DNA of 9,126 nucleotides from Candidatus Staskawiczbacteria bacterium RIFCSPLOWO2_01_FULL_38_12b (GCA_001820255.1 MHPA01000001.1:1-9126); one strand, 5' to 3'; positions 1 to 7,037 are shown, counted from the stretch's first letter. Notes: generated from the letters alone by a model not told the origin. A program made the numbers and translations.

Positions 1-604
1 AAATATTTTTACCGCTTACATCTATTTTAACTCGCAAACTTACCGGGTAACTGGTGGAAGGCAAGGTGCTGGTTGAAATGTTCCAATCATAATATCCCTG
101 GGTTGCAGAGACGGAGCTGGCAATTGTTTTTACATTGGAATTCGGGTTTAAGGGAGAATAGACACTAATAGTAACTTTGTCGGAAGAAGACAGTCCGGTG
201 GTTGTCCATGTAATACGAGAACTATCCCCCACTTGCATAACCTGCCCACCATTTGGGTACACCAGTGATATACTGCCTAATCCCTGGCTGGTAATAGAAT
301 TAATGGTAAAGTCAGAAGCGCTAGAGATGGAAATATCTTTATTTCTCACGCTTATTTTAACTCGTAAATTTACAGGGTAGCTAGTTGAGGGTAAATTATA
401 ACCTATAATATTCCAATCATAATATTCCTGGGTTGCGGGAACATAGCCGGTAATTGTTTTTACATTTACATAGGGATCAGATGGCATATACACTGTTATA
501 TTAACATAATCAGAAGAAGTAAGCCCTATTGATTTCCAGGTAATACGGGCAGTATCTCCCACGTGCAAAGTTTGCCCTCCGTTAGGGTAAATCAAAGAAA
601 GAGG
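1..604 (-). repeat. Tandem coding repeat, 330 bp period
   Basis: Two consecutive units of a 110-codon module lie in the secreted-protein gene. Unit 1 covers about 275-604 and unit 2 starts at about 274 and runs off the window. The 10-mer TTCCAATCAT recurs at 81-90 and 411-420, exactly 330 bases apart. The units differ at many positions, so the duplication is old. Confidence 0.8.
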
Positions 605-1039
605 GGACGAAGCATTAGCAGTAAAACATCCGTAAAGTTGATTTAATTTCGCCCTGGTAAGGGGTCCAACATAACCAGTTTGTAAAATTCCATATCTTGC
701 TTGAAATTGTAAAATTGCGCCTCCTGTCGCTTGAGTATAAGAATTAATGCCATCCGGGCTATAAGAAATATTTTCTTTTTGCAAAGCTGTATGCAAGTAA
801 CTCACCTCGTTGGTGCCCGAACCTGCATATCCCATATTAACATTAAAAGTGTGGCACCAATTGGCGCCGGTATTTTGCTGGGCTACTGTCTGGTTTATCT
901 GCGTTTGCAAAGCATTGATTTGTTGGATTATCTGCTGTATTAAAACATCTTTTTCTGCCTGTGTCATAGCAAAAGCCGATGAACTAACACTTAAAAACAA
1001 TACGCAAATAAAAAATAATACAATTTTTTTACTTTTCAT
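1..1039 (-). CDS. Secreted protein with peptidoglycan-binding-like domain and tandem 110-residue repeats (3' end outside window)
   Basis: The reading frame is open from an ATG at 1039 to the window edge, giving 346 residues of an incomplete protein. Residues 1-24 form a signal peptide: a lysine-rich start, a hydrophobic core and an AFA cleavage site. A glutamine-rich, probably coiled segment follows (about 28-56). Residues 61-137 resemble a peptidoglycan_binding_1 fold, with the pattern YLHTALQ, then GGAILQFQARYGI, then GYVGPLTRAKLN. From about 146 there are two units of exactly 110 residues, each opening with YPNGGQ, then VGD and RITW, and later YYDWN. This resembles the Kre9/Knh1-type Ser-Thr-rich surface modules found in CPR cell-surface proteins. 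The protein is probably exported and bound to the cell wall or surface layer. It starts 59 bases after the gyrA stop, in an AT-rich gap without a convincing promoter. The function beyond surface location is unknown. Confidence 0.85.
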   Translation of the reverse strand, partial: MKSKKIVLFFICVLFLSVSSSAFAMTQAEKDVLIQQIIQQINALQTQINQTVAQQNTGANWCHTFNVNMGYAGSGTNEVSYLHTALQKENISYSPDGINSYTQATGGAILQFQARYGILQTGYVGPLTRAKLNQLYGCFTANASSPLSLIYPNGGQTLHVGDTARITWKSIGLTSSDYVNITVYMPSDPYVNVKTITGYVPATQEYYDWNIIGYNLPSTSYPVNLRVKISVRNKDISISSASDFTINSITSQGLGSISLVYPNGGQVMQVGDSSRITWTTTGLSSSDKVTISVYSPLNPNSNVKTIASSVSATQGYYDWNISTSTLPSTSYPVSLRVKIDVSGKNI

Positions 1040-1098
1040 ATAATCTAATACAATTAAATAATAATTACTTTATAATAGCATTTTTATGATACACAAAT

Positions 1099-4000
1099 CT
1101 ACTCTTTCAAACATGCGCCCGAAGCCACTTTATCCCCATCCTCTAATCTCATAATCCTGACGCCCTGGGTTGCCCGGCCAAGCAGCGATACGGATTTGGT
1201 ACCAGTCCTGATAACCTGCCCCTTTTGAGAAATTACAATCAAATCCTCTTCATCGCCGTCTTCATCTAATATGGAAGACAACACAATACCGCCGGTTTTT
1301 GAGGTTATTTTTGCGGTTTTTACTCCTGATCCGCCTCTGGTTTGCACTTTATACTGGCTAATTTCCGTTCTTTTGCCATAACCATTTTCCATCACCACTA
1401 GTAAATATTTCTTAATTTTTTTCCCGTCCGGGGTCTGATTAGTATTAGCTAAAACCACATCAACGCCAATTACTTCGTCGCCCTTTTTTAAGCGTATTCC
1501 CCGAACCCCGGCGGCGGCTCGACCCATGGGCCGTATATCCTTTTCTTTAAACCGTATTGCCGCCCCGCTTTTGGTTACCAGCACAATATCGTCAAGGCCG
1601 GTGGTTTTTACCACCTTTTTTAACAAGTCTCCTTTTTCTAATTTAATGGCGATGATGCCGCTTTTTCGCACATTATCAAATTCTTCCAAAGAGGTTTTTT
1701 TTATCGTACCATTTTTAGTTACCATTAATAAATACTTTTCGTTGCCCGGTTCTGCATCAGATTTCTTTTTTGGCATCGTAACCAAAGACAGTACTTTTTC
1801 TTCCTGGGAAATTTCCAAAAAATTCACCAAACCGCGACCGCGAGCCACGCGCGCGCCTTCAGGAATTTCGTAGACCTGGGCCTGAAATACTTTCCCGGAA
1901 TCCGTAAAGAATAATAAATTATCGTGGGTGTTGGCTGTCAAAAAATGCTCAACAATGTCATCTTGCATGGTTTTCATGCCCATAATGCCCTTACCTCCGC
2001 GTTTTTGTATTTTATACGTTGCCGGATTAATTCTTTTTATGTAGCCGCCGGTGGTCAAAGTCACCATGGTTTCTTCCAGGGGAACCAAATCAATTTCCAT
2101 AATTTCGCCCAGTTTACCCTTAACGACCCGTGTTCTTCGCTTATCGCCGAATTTTTCTTTGAGTGCCAATAATTCTTTTTGAATGATGCCTTTGAGTTTT
2201 TCCGGGCTTTTTAAAATAGCCAATAATTCTTTAATTCTTTCCAAAATGGCTTTTAATTCTTCTTCTATTTTTAAGCGTTCCAAACCGGCCAATGTTTGAA
2301 GCCGCATTTCCAAAATAGCCACCGCTTGCAGTTCGGTTAACTTGAATTTTTTCATCAAGTTAATTTTGGCTTCTTCTTTGTCTTTGGATTTTTTAATAGT
2401 TTGTATAACGGCGTCAATATTGTGCAAAGCAATCATCAAGCCCTCTAAAATATGAGCCCGCTGTTTACATTTTTCCAATTCAAACTTGGTGCGGCGGGTG
2501 ATGACTTCCGTTCGGTGCTTAATAAAGTATTTGAGCACGTCTGAAATGGATAAAATTTCGGGCTGGATGCCGTCAACCAGCGCCAATAAATTCAGATGGA
2601 ATGTTTTTTGCAAATTGGTGTATTGGTACAACCGGTTTAAAATCCGCTGGGATTGGTATCCTCGCTTGACATCAATGACAATGCGCATGCCTTCCCTGTC
2701 TGATAAATCTTTAATATCTTTAATGCCTTCCACCTTTTTTTCCGACACTAATTCGGCCATGGCTTCCACCAATTCCGACTTTAACACCTGGTAGGGAATT
2801 TCCGTGATAATAATTTGCTCGGATTCGTCTTTTTTGGTTTCAATATCGGCTTTGCCGCGCATAATAATAGATCCTTTGCCCTGGGAATAGGCGGAAATAA
2901 TCTCTTTTTGGTCGTAAATAATGCCACCGGTGGGGAAATCCGGACCCTGGATAAACTGGAATAAATCAGGGGTTTCCGCTTTTGGGTGATCCAATAAATA
3001 TATTACGGCGTCTATTAATTCAGTTAAATTATGGGGCGGAATATTAGTAGCCATTCCCACGGCAATGCCCAATGAACCATTTAATAGTAATTGGGGCAAG
3101 GGAGAAGGCAAAACCGTAGGCTCTTTTTTGGTGCCATCGTAGTTATCCATGAAATTCACGGTGTCCATTTCAATATCTGCCAGCATTTCTTCTCCTAGCT
3201 TTGACAACCGAGCTTCGGTATATCGGCTGGCTGCAGCTCCATCCCCATCAATGGAATTATGAACAAAAACTCCGGCCGATAAAGCAAAATTATGCGTTTT
3301 AATTATCGTTAAATCATACACGTCCTCACTTTCACTCAAGAATTCTTTTCTAACCACTTTGTGGTTTTTATTTAACTCAAACAACAAAGAATTTTTACTG
3401 TTTTCAAAATACTTTCCAAAACCCGTTATCCACATAGTAAAATTCTTACCGCCAAATATCTCAATTCTTACTTTCTCGTAATTTTCTTGGGTGATTTCTA
3501 TATTATTATCTGATAGATATTTGCAAATTCTCAAAAATTTAACTTTCCCCGTTAAATTAGTTTCCCTTTTTTTATTAGAAGCTACAATTTTTTCGTGAAA
3601 TAATTGCTTATATTCTGGAATCTGCCAGAGCCTAGTCATAGTTTTTTTTGCAGTTTTTCTCATTGCCTCAATTCGTTCGGGGTGATCAGCCAAAAACTTT
3701 TTGTTCATTTCACTTAAAAAAATTCGCATCTTTTCCCGATACCCGGATTTTTTCCAATTCTTACTATTTTTCAAACTCATTCTTTCAGAATATTCTTTAC
3801 GATTTTTTGGATTAGCCCAGAAATTCTTTCTGCCCTGTGCGATTTTTTCCCGATATGCCGAATCTTCTCTATGCCTTTTCGAGGCCAAATTATAATGCAA
3901 CTGCCAATGCTCTTTCCAGCCTAAACGGACAATATTTTCCGGACTGTTATTTAATTTATTAAAATCAATGTGGTGTCGAATCCTACCCTTTGATTTTTGA

Positions 4001-4857
4001 TAAATATTATTTTCTAAATTAAGCTCATCGGCTAGAACATGTGAAAAGTTCCACACATTTAAATTCGGCTGAAAGATCATGCTATAGCCGCCCAAATTAA
4101 CATCACTTTCTTTTTCAGACAATTTAAAGTACAAAGGCATCAAAGATTCACCTTCTTGCAAATCTTGAGCTTCTTTATAGCTACCATCTTTTAACATAAA
4201 CTTATGACTCAAGGTACACTTTATCTCCTCTCCGTTATCTAAAACCACCTTCATGATTTTGGTATTTTCTATGGTTTTTCTTGGATTTAGAATTTTGGCA
4301 ATTTTAATTTTGCCACTTTCATCAACAGTATAGGTAAAATTATTTTTGCCCTGTTGGTGTTCCTTTATTAACCCCCCAAAAGATAAATCCCTGCCATCGG
4401 TAAGTTTAACTTTGGTGTCTTTGGTAAAACAACCAAAATTTCCCTGAGGTGCAACTAGAGGATACCTCAAGTTAAAATCTTGGGCCATTCTGGTCAAGCT
4501 GTCATAAATTGCCATGTCGCCATGGGGATGGTATTTGGCCATCACCTCTCCCACTACTGCTGCGCACTTTCTAAATTTAGCGCCAGCTCCAAGTCCCAAT
4601 TCATTCATCGCAAACAAAATTTTACGGTGCACCGGTTTTAAACCGTCGCGTACGTCAGGAAGCGCACGGGCAACAATCACCGACATAGCATAATCTATGT
4701 AGGACTCTTTGAGTTCATCCACAATTTCACGCCGGTTAACCTGCCCGATGGCGTTGGTTCCCGGATCGCTGTCAGTCGCTTTGCGAACGGGCTTTTTACC
4801 TTCGGTGGAGTCGAAGGGTTTTTTGGGCTCTTTTTTATCCTTTTTTTCTTTGGCCAT
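1099..4857 (-). CDS. gyrA: DNA gyrase subunit A precursor with in-frame intein
   Basis: This is the GyrA subunit of the ATP-dependent type IIA topoisomerase that introduces negative supercoils; it breaks and rejoins DNA as an A2B2 complex with GyrB. The precursor is 1252 residues. Removing the 392-residue intein leaves 860, normal for GyrA. Extein landmarks are ESYIDYAMSVIVARALPDVRDG (residues 51-72), HPHGD (110-114), the active-site tyrosine in SRYTEARLS (Tyr546, or 154 after splicing) and the GyrA box QKRGGKG, which separates GyrA from ParC. Beta-pinwheel blades fill the C-terminus. The first 35 or so residues are a lysine-rich extension, partly encoded by a short palindromic repeat (4799-4817). 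The residue matching the quinolone-contact Ser83 of E. coli is Met115. No gyrB lies nearby. The ATG at 4857 lacks an obvious Shine-Dalgarno, as do its neighbours. Confidence 0.97.
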   Translation of the reverse strand: MAKEKKDKKEPKKPFDSTEGKKPVRKATDSDPGTNAIGQVNRREIVDELKESYIDYAMSVIVARALPDVRDGLKPVHRKILFAMNELGLGAGAKFRKCAAVVGEVMAKYHPHGDMAIYDSLTRMAQDFNLRYPLVAPQGNFGCFTKDTKVKLTDGRDLSFGGLIKEHQQGKNNFTYTVDESGKIKIAKILNPRKTIENTKIMKVVLDNGEEIKCTLSHKFMLKDGSYKEAQDLQEGESLMPLYFKLSEKESDVNLGGYSMIFQPNLNVWNFSHVLADELNLENNIYQKSKGRIRHHIDFNKLNNSPENIVRLGWKEHWQLHYNLASKRHREDSAYREKIAQGRKNFWANPKNRKEYSERMSLKNSKNWKKSGYREKMRIFLSEMNKKFLADHPERIEAMRKTAKKTMTRLWQIPEYKQLFHEKIVASNKKRETNLTGKVKFLRICKYLSDNNIEITQENYEKVRIEIFGGKNFTMWITGFGKYFENSKNSLLFELNKNHKVVRKEFLSESEDVYDLTIIKTHNFALSAGVFVHNSIDGDGAAASRYTEARLSKLGEEMLADIEMDTVNFMDNYDGTKKEPTVLPSPLPQLLLNGSLGIAVGMATNIPPHNLTELIDAVIYLLDHPKAETPDLFQFIQGPDFPTGGIIYDQKEIISAYSQGKGSIIMRGKADIETKKDESEQIIITEIPYQVLKSELVEAMAELVSEKKVEGIKDIKDLSDREGMRIVIDVKRGYQSQRILNRLYQYTNLQKTFHLNLLALVDGIQPEILSISDVLKYFIKHRTEVITRRTKFELEKCKQRAHILEGLMIALHNIDAVIQTIKKSKDKEEAKINLMKKFKLTELQAVAILEMRLQTLAGLERLKIEEELKAILERIKELLAILKSPEKLKGIIQKELLALKEKFGDKRRTRVVKGKLGEIMEIDLVPLEETMVTLTTGGYIKRINPATYKIQKRGGKGIMGMKTMQDDIVEHFLTANTHDNLLFFTDSGKVFQAQVYEIPEGARVARGRGLVNFLEISQEEKVLSLVTMPKKKSDAEPGNEKYLLMVTKNGTIKKTSLEEFDNVRKSGIIAIKLEKGDLLKKVVKTTGLDDIVLVTKSGAAIRFKEKDIRPMGRAAAGVRGIRLKKGDEVIGVDVVLANTNQTPDGKKIKKYLLVVMENGYGKRTEISQYKVQTRGGSGVKTAKITSKTGGIVLSSILDEDGDEEDLIVISQKGQVIRTGTKSVSLLGRATQGVRIMRLEDGDKVASGACLKE
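3256..4431 (-). other. GyrA intein with HNH homing endonuclease
   Basis: A self-splicing protein insertion covers precursor residues Cys143 to Asn534 (392 residues). Splicing block A is the start CFTKDTKVKL. Block B is CTLSHKFML, with the Thr and His of the TxxH type. The C-terminal end has VYDLTI, then THNFALSAGVFVHN, with Ser535 as the +1 nucleophile. The extein joint reads QGNFG/SIDGD, which restores a normal GyrA sequence. The central part carries an HNH-type endonuclease around residues 291-321 (RHHIDFNKLNNSPENIVRL, then EHWQLH) instead of the commoner LAGLIDADG domain. A lysine-rich stretch with repeated YREK-type motifs (about 330-430) may bind DNA. The site lies 12 residues before the active-site Tyr; the well-known mycobacterial GyrA inteins sit right after that Tyr. 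The insertion is more AT-rich than the flanking gyrA, which fits horizontal arrival. Confidence 0.93.
4799..4817. repeat. Short palindromic repeat inside gyrA N-terminus
   Basis: CCTTCGGTGGAGTCGAAGG has 6 bp arms (CCTTCG/CGAAGG) around a 7 nt centre. It is read in frame on the minus strand as part of PFDSTEG in the non-conserved GyrA leader. It resembles the REP-like palindrome at 6328-6347 in the hydrolase gene. From memory, repeats of this CCCTGAG...CGAAGGG type are common in CPR genomes. Confidence 0.6.
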
Positions 4858-4955
4858 GAAAATTTGTTTAAATTTTCACCGAGTACTCAACGCATTGAGT
4901 GCTTGGTTATTCAATTATTTAATTTACTTGCCCCGTAGTGAAACCGCAGTTTCTA
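4858..4955 (-). promoter_or_regulatory. gyrA 5' leader with two small hairpins
   Basis: The 98-base gap between the membrane-protein stop and the gyrA ATG contains two inverted repeats. One is at 4883-4902 (arms ACTCAA/TTGAGT with a 4 nt loop, extended by a wobble and a G-C pair). The other spans about 4935-4958 (GTAGT-GAAAC type arms, one bulged base) and overlaps the upstream stop codon. Neither is followed by a T-run on the minus strand, so neither is a classical terminator. They may shape the gyrA leader RNA. No clear -35/-10 pair was found. Confidence 0.35.
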
Positions 4956-5702
4956 CTACTGGGTGAATTTGAAAGTGGAAAGCATTTGATTATTAATATT
5001 TTCTAAATCAGAATATTCCGAAAAATCCTTCCGGTTTAAATTATCTATATTTATTTCATTTTGTCCGTAAATTTGTAATGTTATTACCCCATTTTTATAT
5101 TCAATAATAGTATCAACACTTGGTATATGTGATGGCCAACCAATAGTTTCATAGGTTATAGCTTTTTTATCCTCAACATAAAAATTATTTAAAATTCTTA
5201 CTATACCTCCTTTTTCATACCCTGATTTTTCACCTTCTTGCACCCGTTGCACTTGTTCATCAAATAAAGAGTTATCGGTATTAGGAGTTAAGCCGAAAAA
5301 AACCCAATTAATATTTACATTTTGATCTTTATTAATAAATTTTATAGAAGCATCTGGTATCCCTGTTTCCGCTGGTTCAAGATAAGGAGGGTATTTTATT
5401 TCAAACCCGTATTGGGCATTGGTGTATGTTTTCCAATCCGCCGTCGATATATCTTTGGCGGACGAGTCGGCGGTTTGGGCTTGATCTGTGTCGGGCAATA
5501 TATTATCAAGATTTGGCAAATCTATACTTGGCAAATTTACTGAATTTACGGGTTCTCCTATTTTGGAAATATGATATGAGGCGGAGCTAAACCAAAAATA
5601 TCCCAAAATGGGAGCCACCATGGCCACAACTGCAAAAATAATAATGATCTTTTTCGTTTCAGAAAGGTGTTGCAGTTTTTTGATAAATTCTTGGAATTTC
5701 AA
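4956..5702 (-). CDS. Single-pass membrane protein with PsbP-like extracytoplasmic domain
   Basis: The protein has 248 residues. It has a short basic cytoplasmic start, one transmembrane helix (about residues 18-40, KKIIIIFAVVAMVAPILGYF), a proline- and aspartate-rich linker (about 50-85), and an outer domain opening with WKTYTNAQYGFEIKYP. That YTN..YGF..KYP opening is shared by PsbP-like lipid-anchored or membrane-anchored proteins common in CPR genomes. The exact ligand and function are unknown. The start is a TTG at 5702 directly after an in-frame TAA; no ATG occurs before the membrane helix, so TTG is the only sensible start. It lies upstream of gyrA on the same strand with a 98-base gap and may be co-transcribed. 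There is no lipobox cysteine. Confidence 0.75.
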   Translation of the reverse strand: MKFQEFIKKLQHLSETKKIIIIFAVVAMVAPILGYFWFSSASYHISKIGEPVNSVNLPSIDLPNLDNILPDTDQAQTADSSAKDISTADWKTYTNAQYGFEIKYPPYLEPAETGIPDASIKFINKDQNVNINWVFFGLTPNTDNSLFDEQVQRVQEGEKSGYEKGGIVRILNNFYVEDKKAITYETIGWPSHIPSVDTIIEYKNGVITLQIYGQNEINIDNLNRKDFSEYSDLENINNQMLSTFKFTQ

Positions 5703-5831
5703 TTAATTTTTAATTTCCAATTTTTAATTTTTAAATAATAAGCCAATTTTTAATTTCTAAAACACAACGGGTTTAAAAATTTAAATATTAAGAAATTATT
5801 TATAAAATTACAAAATTAAAAATTATAAAAT
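5703..5831. repeat. AT-rich intergenic spacer with short direct repeats
   Basis: This 129-base spacer is almost all A and T. The motif CCAATTTTTAATTT occurs at about 5717-5730 and 5742-5755, and looser AAAATTAAAAATT variants follow. No hairpin plus T-run terminator for the upstream hydrolase was recognised. Such low-complexity spacers are common in CPR genomes and are a frequent site of assembly error. Confidence 0.5.
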
Positions 5832-6536
5832 TTACGGTTGTAAAACTACTATCTCCATCGCTCCCTCCTTTGGCAAAGCACTGTGTTTAATGGTTAGCTT
5901 ATCTTGCGACACTACATCTTTTTTCCCCATGGCCTTTAAAAACTTTTCAACGCCATCAATTTCTACTTTTAATTTTGCCTGCCTGCCGGTAGGCAGGGCA
6001 AGGGCATAATGCATTGGGACAACGATTTTTGGCTCTATTTGTCCTATCACCTTAGCCGCTTCGTGTCCGTCAACGGTAAATGTCCCACCTACCGGAATCA
6101 TCAAAATGTCCACCTTGCCTATTTTTTCTAACTGCTCGTCAGTTAGTTGTTTTTGGCCAAAATCCCCCAAGTGGCAAAATCGCATGTTTTCGGCCTCAAT
6201 GGTATAAATAGTATTTTTACCCCGTTGCTTGCCTTCACTATCATCGTGGAAAGAATCAATACCCTGCACAAACACGCCCTTTACTTCATATTCTCCTGGG
6301 CTTTCAATTAAAAATGGACGCCCCTCACCCTGAGCCACGCCGAAGGGCTTTATGGCAGCCACATTGTTGTGATCATGGTGCGCATGACTAACTAGTAAAA
6401 TATCAGCCGAAAAACTAGGGACTTTTAACCCTATTTTTTCATCAAAGGGATCAATTACAATAGTCGCTTCGTGATCCTTTCCGTTTGAAACCGAAATTTG
6501 AAAGCAGGATTGCCCCGCCCAGGTAAGTTTTGCCAT
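5832..6536 (-). CDS. Metallo-beta-lactamase-fold metal-dependent hydrolase (UlaG-like)
   Basis: This 234-residue protein belongs to the metallo-beta-lactamase superfamily. It starts with ITW/LTWAGQSCF-type beta strands. Asp29 lies in IDPF, the metal-binding motif HAHHDH is at 51-56, CHLGD is at 121-125 (His122, Asp125), and the last metal histidine is His176 in VPMHYAL. This arrangement fits the small UlaG/YtkL-like branch; the substrate cannot be told from sequence. Two short insertions are repeat-derived: residues about 66-73 (GVAQGEGR) and 180-187 (ALPTGRQA), each encoded by a GC-rich palindrome. Both sit in loops away from the metal ligands, so the enzyme probably remains active. The ATG at 6536 has a plausible promoter just upstream (6557-6584), so it is likely transcribed on its own, giving a very short leader. 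Confidence 0.9.
   Translation of the reverse strand: MAKLTWAGQSCFQISVSNGKDHEATIVIDPFDEKIGLKVPSFSADILLVSHAHHDHNNVAAIKPFGVAQGEGRPFLIESPGEYEVKGVFVQGIDSFHDDSEGKQRGKNTIYTIEAENMRFCHLGDFGQKQLTDEQLEKIGKVDILMIPVGGTFTVDGHEAAKVIGQIEPKIVVPMHYALALPTGRQAKLKVEIDGVEKFLKAMGKKDVVSQDKLTIKHSALPKEGAMEIVVLQP
5978..5997. repeat. Short palindromic repeat inside hydrolase gene (PTGRQA-encoding)
   Basis: CCTGCCTGCCGGTAGGCAGG is a palindrome with arms CCTGCCT/AGGCAGG around CCGG and one non-pairing position. It is much more GC-rich than the surrounding gene and encodes the insert LPTGRQA. From memory, the same kind of element is scattered through many CPR genomes, inside and between genes. Confidence 0.65.
6328..6347. 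repeat. Short palindromic repeat inside hydrolase gene (GVAQGEG-encoding)
   Basis: CCCTGAGCCACGCCGAAGGG has imperfect arms (CCCT/AGGG outside, further partial pairing inside). In frame on the minus strand it gives part of FGVAQGEG, next to the HAHHDH motif region. It resembles the gyrA copy at 4799-4817 in its CGAAGGG end. Confidence 0.55.
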
Positions 6537-6556
6537 AAAATTATTGTTTATAAATC

Positions 6557-6584
6557 ATTTTATCACATACATTTTAATATTCAA
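6557..6584 (-). promoter_or_regulatory. Putative promoter of the hydrolase gene
   Basis: On the minus strand TTGAAT (6579-6584) is followed after 16 bases by TAAAAT (6557-6562), which is preceded by TG at the extended -10 position. Transcription would start near 6550, about 14 bases before the ATG. The region is AT-rich, so chance matches are possible. Confidence 0.4.
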
Positions 6585-6654
6585 TATACTGTAAAAATAA
6601 TTTCCCAATCAGAGCATTGGTTTTTTTAATCTTAACGATTTTTACTATTTAAAT

Positions 6655-6718
6655 ATTAGATCCGCTGATTAAATATTTTCTTATTGCAATAAGAAAATAT
6701 TTAATCAGCGGATCTAAT
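6655..6718. repeat. Perfect 64 bp palindrome
   Basis: Two 32-base arms meet without a spacer between 6686 and 6687. The left arm starts ATTAGATCCGCTGATT and every base to 6718 is its exact reverse complement. It lies between the hydrolase promoter region and the terminator of the CRISPR-like locus, so it marks the left boundary of the accessory block. Neither strand has a T-run after it, so it is not a standard terminator. It could be a cruciform, an insertion end, an RNase III substrate, or a fold-back assembly artefact. Confidence 0.9.
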
Positions 6719-6751
6719 GAAAAATGCTCCACGATATTTTCGTGAAGCATT
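6718..6751 (-). terminator. Rho-independent terminator after the CRISPR-like repeats
   Basis: Arms 6723-6734 and 6740-6751 (AATGCT-CACGA type) pair over 11 bp with one C/A mismatch and a 5 nt loop. On the minus strand the hairpin is followed at once by TTTTT and then CATT. This would end a leftward transcript coming through the repeats. Confidence 0.65.
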
Positions 6752-6779
6752 ATGATTTTACTACCATTAGCTTTTTTGT

Positions 6780-6887
6780 GTAGCCCCCCTCGTTTCCGTC
6801 AGGGGATTCCTTTCCTGGAAGGACAGATTTTTTAATGCGCCCCATCCAGTAGCCTACCCCCTCGTTTCCTTCAGGGGATTCCTTTCC
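6780..6887 (-). CRISPR. Minimal CRISPR-like array: two repeats, one spacer
   Basis: On the minus strand, repeat 1 (6887 down to 6849, 39 nt) and repeat 2 (6815 down to 6780, 36 nt) both begin GGAAAGGAATCCCCTGA and end GGCTAC. They differ by one substitution and a 3 nt indel. A unique 33 nt segment (6816-6848) separates them. Each repeat can fold through CCCCT/AGGGG with a 10 nt loop. The 36 nt length, the 33 nt spacer, the imperfect distal copy, and a place downstream of cas1 between a promoter and a terminator all fit an array. Against it: only two copies, a 3 nt indel unusual for CRISPR repeats, both strands open in frame through the repeats, and some likeness to the CCCTGA...GAAGGG palindromes of this genome. 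Moderate confidence only. Confidence 0.5.
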
Positions 6888-6896
6888 CTCAGTAAA

Positions 6897-7037
6897 ATGA
6901 GCATGAAAGAGTTTTCTTTCCAGAAATCTGAAAAGCTTCATCCTCGGGAGCTCATCCCCAAGGCGGCGCGGCTACAGCGCATAAGCTTTGCCCAATGCAA
7001 AGCCCTAAGGGATTGGCTCCAAAAACTGCCCAATTGA
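6897..7037 (+). CDS. Possible small protein of unknown function, antisense to the leader
   Basis: An ATG at 6897 opens 46 codons ending TGA. The product begins MSMKEFSFQK, contains KAARLQRISFAQCKALRDWL and has helix-friendly composition. The frame stays open upstream through both repeats to about 6771, where each repeat would read PLVS(V/F)RGFLS. There is no good Shine-Dalgarno and no recognised homologue. It runs opposite to every confident gene here and overlaps the proposed leader RNA, so it is probably not coding. Confidence 0.15.
   Translation: MSMKEFSFQKSEKLHPRELIPKAARLQRISFAQCKALRDWLQKLPN

Noticed and set aside
1526..4966. Several plus-strand open frames of 64-115 codons opposite gyrA
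   Set aside because: They are antisense shadows of the gyrA and intein frame, without family motifs or start signals.
6605..6627. Plus-strand hairpin CCAAT/ATTGG followed by seven T
   Set aside because: The stem is only 5 bp with no G/C-rich core, and no plus-strand gene lies upstream that would need a terminator.
6750..6941. 63-codon minus-strand frame through the two repeats, with GKESP(E/D)GNEG twice
   Set aside because: It exists mainly because the repeats are a multiple of three apart; it has no ribosome-binding site at a usable distance and ends inside the terminator hairpin. The array reading explains the region better, though not with certainty.
6985..7003. tRNA, tmRNA or ribozyme in the GC-rich leader block
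   Set aside because: No cloverleaf, T-loop GTTCRA motif, tmRNA ends or hammerhead core (CTGATGAG with GAAA) could be found.
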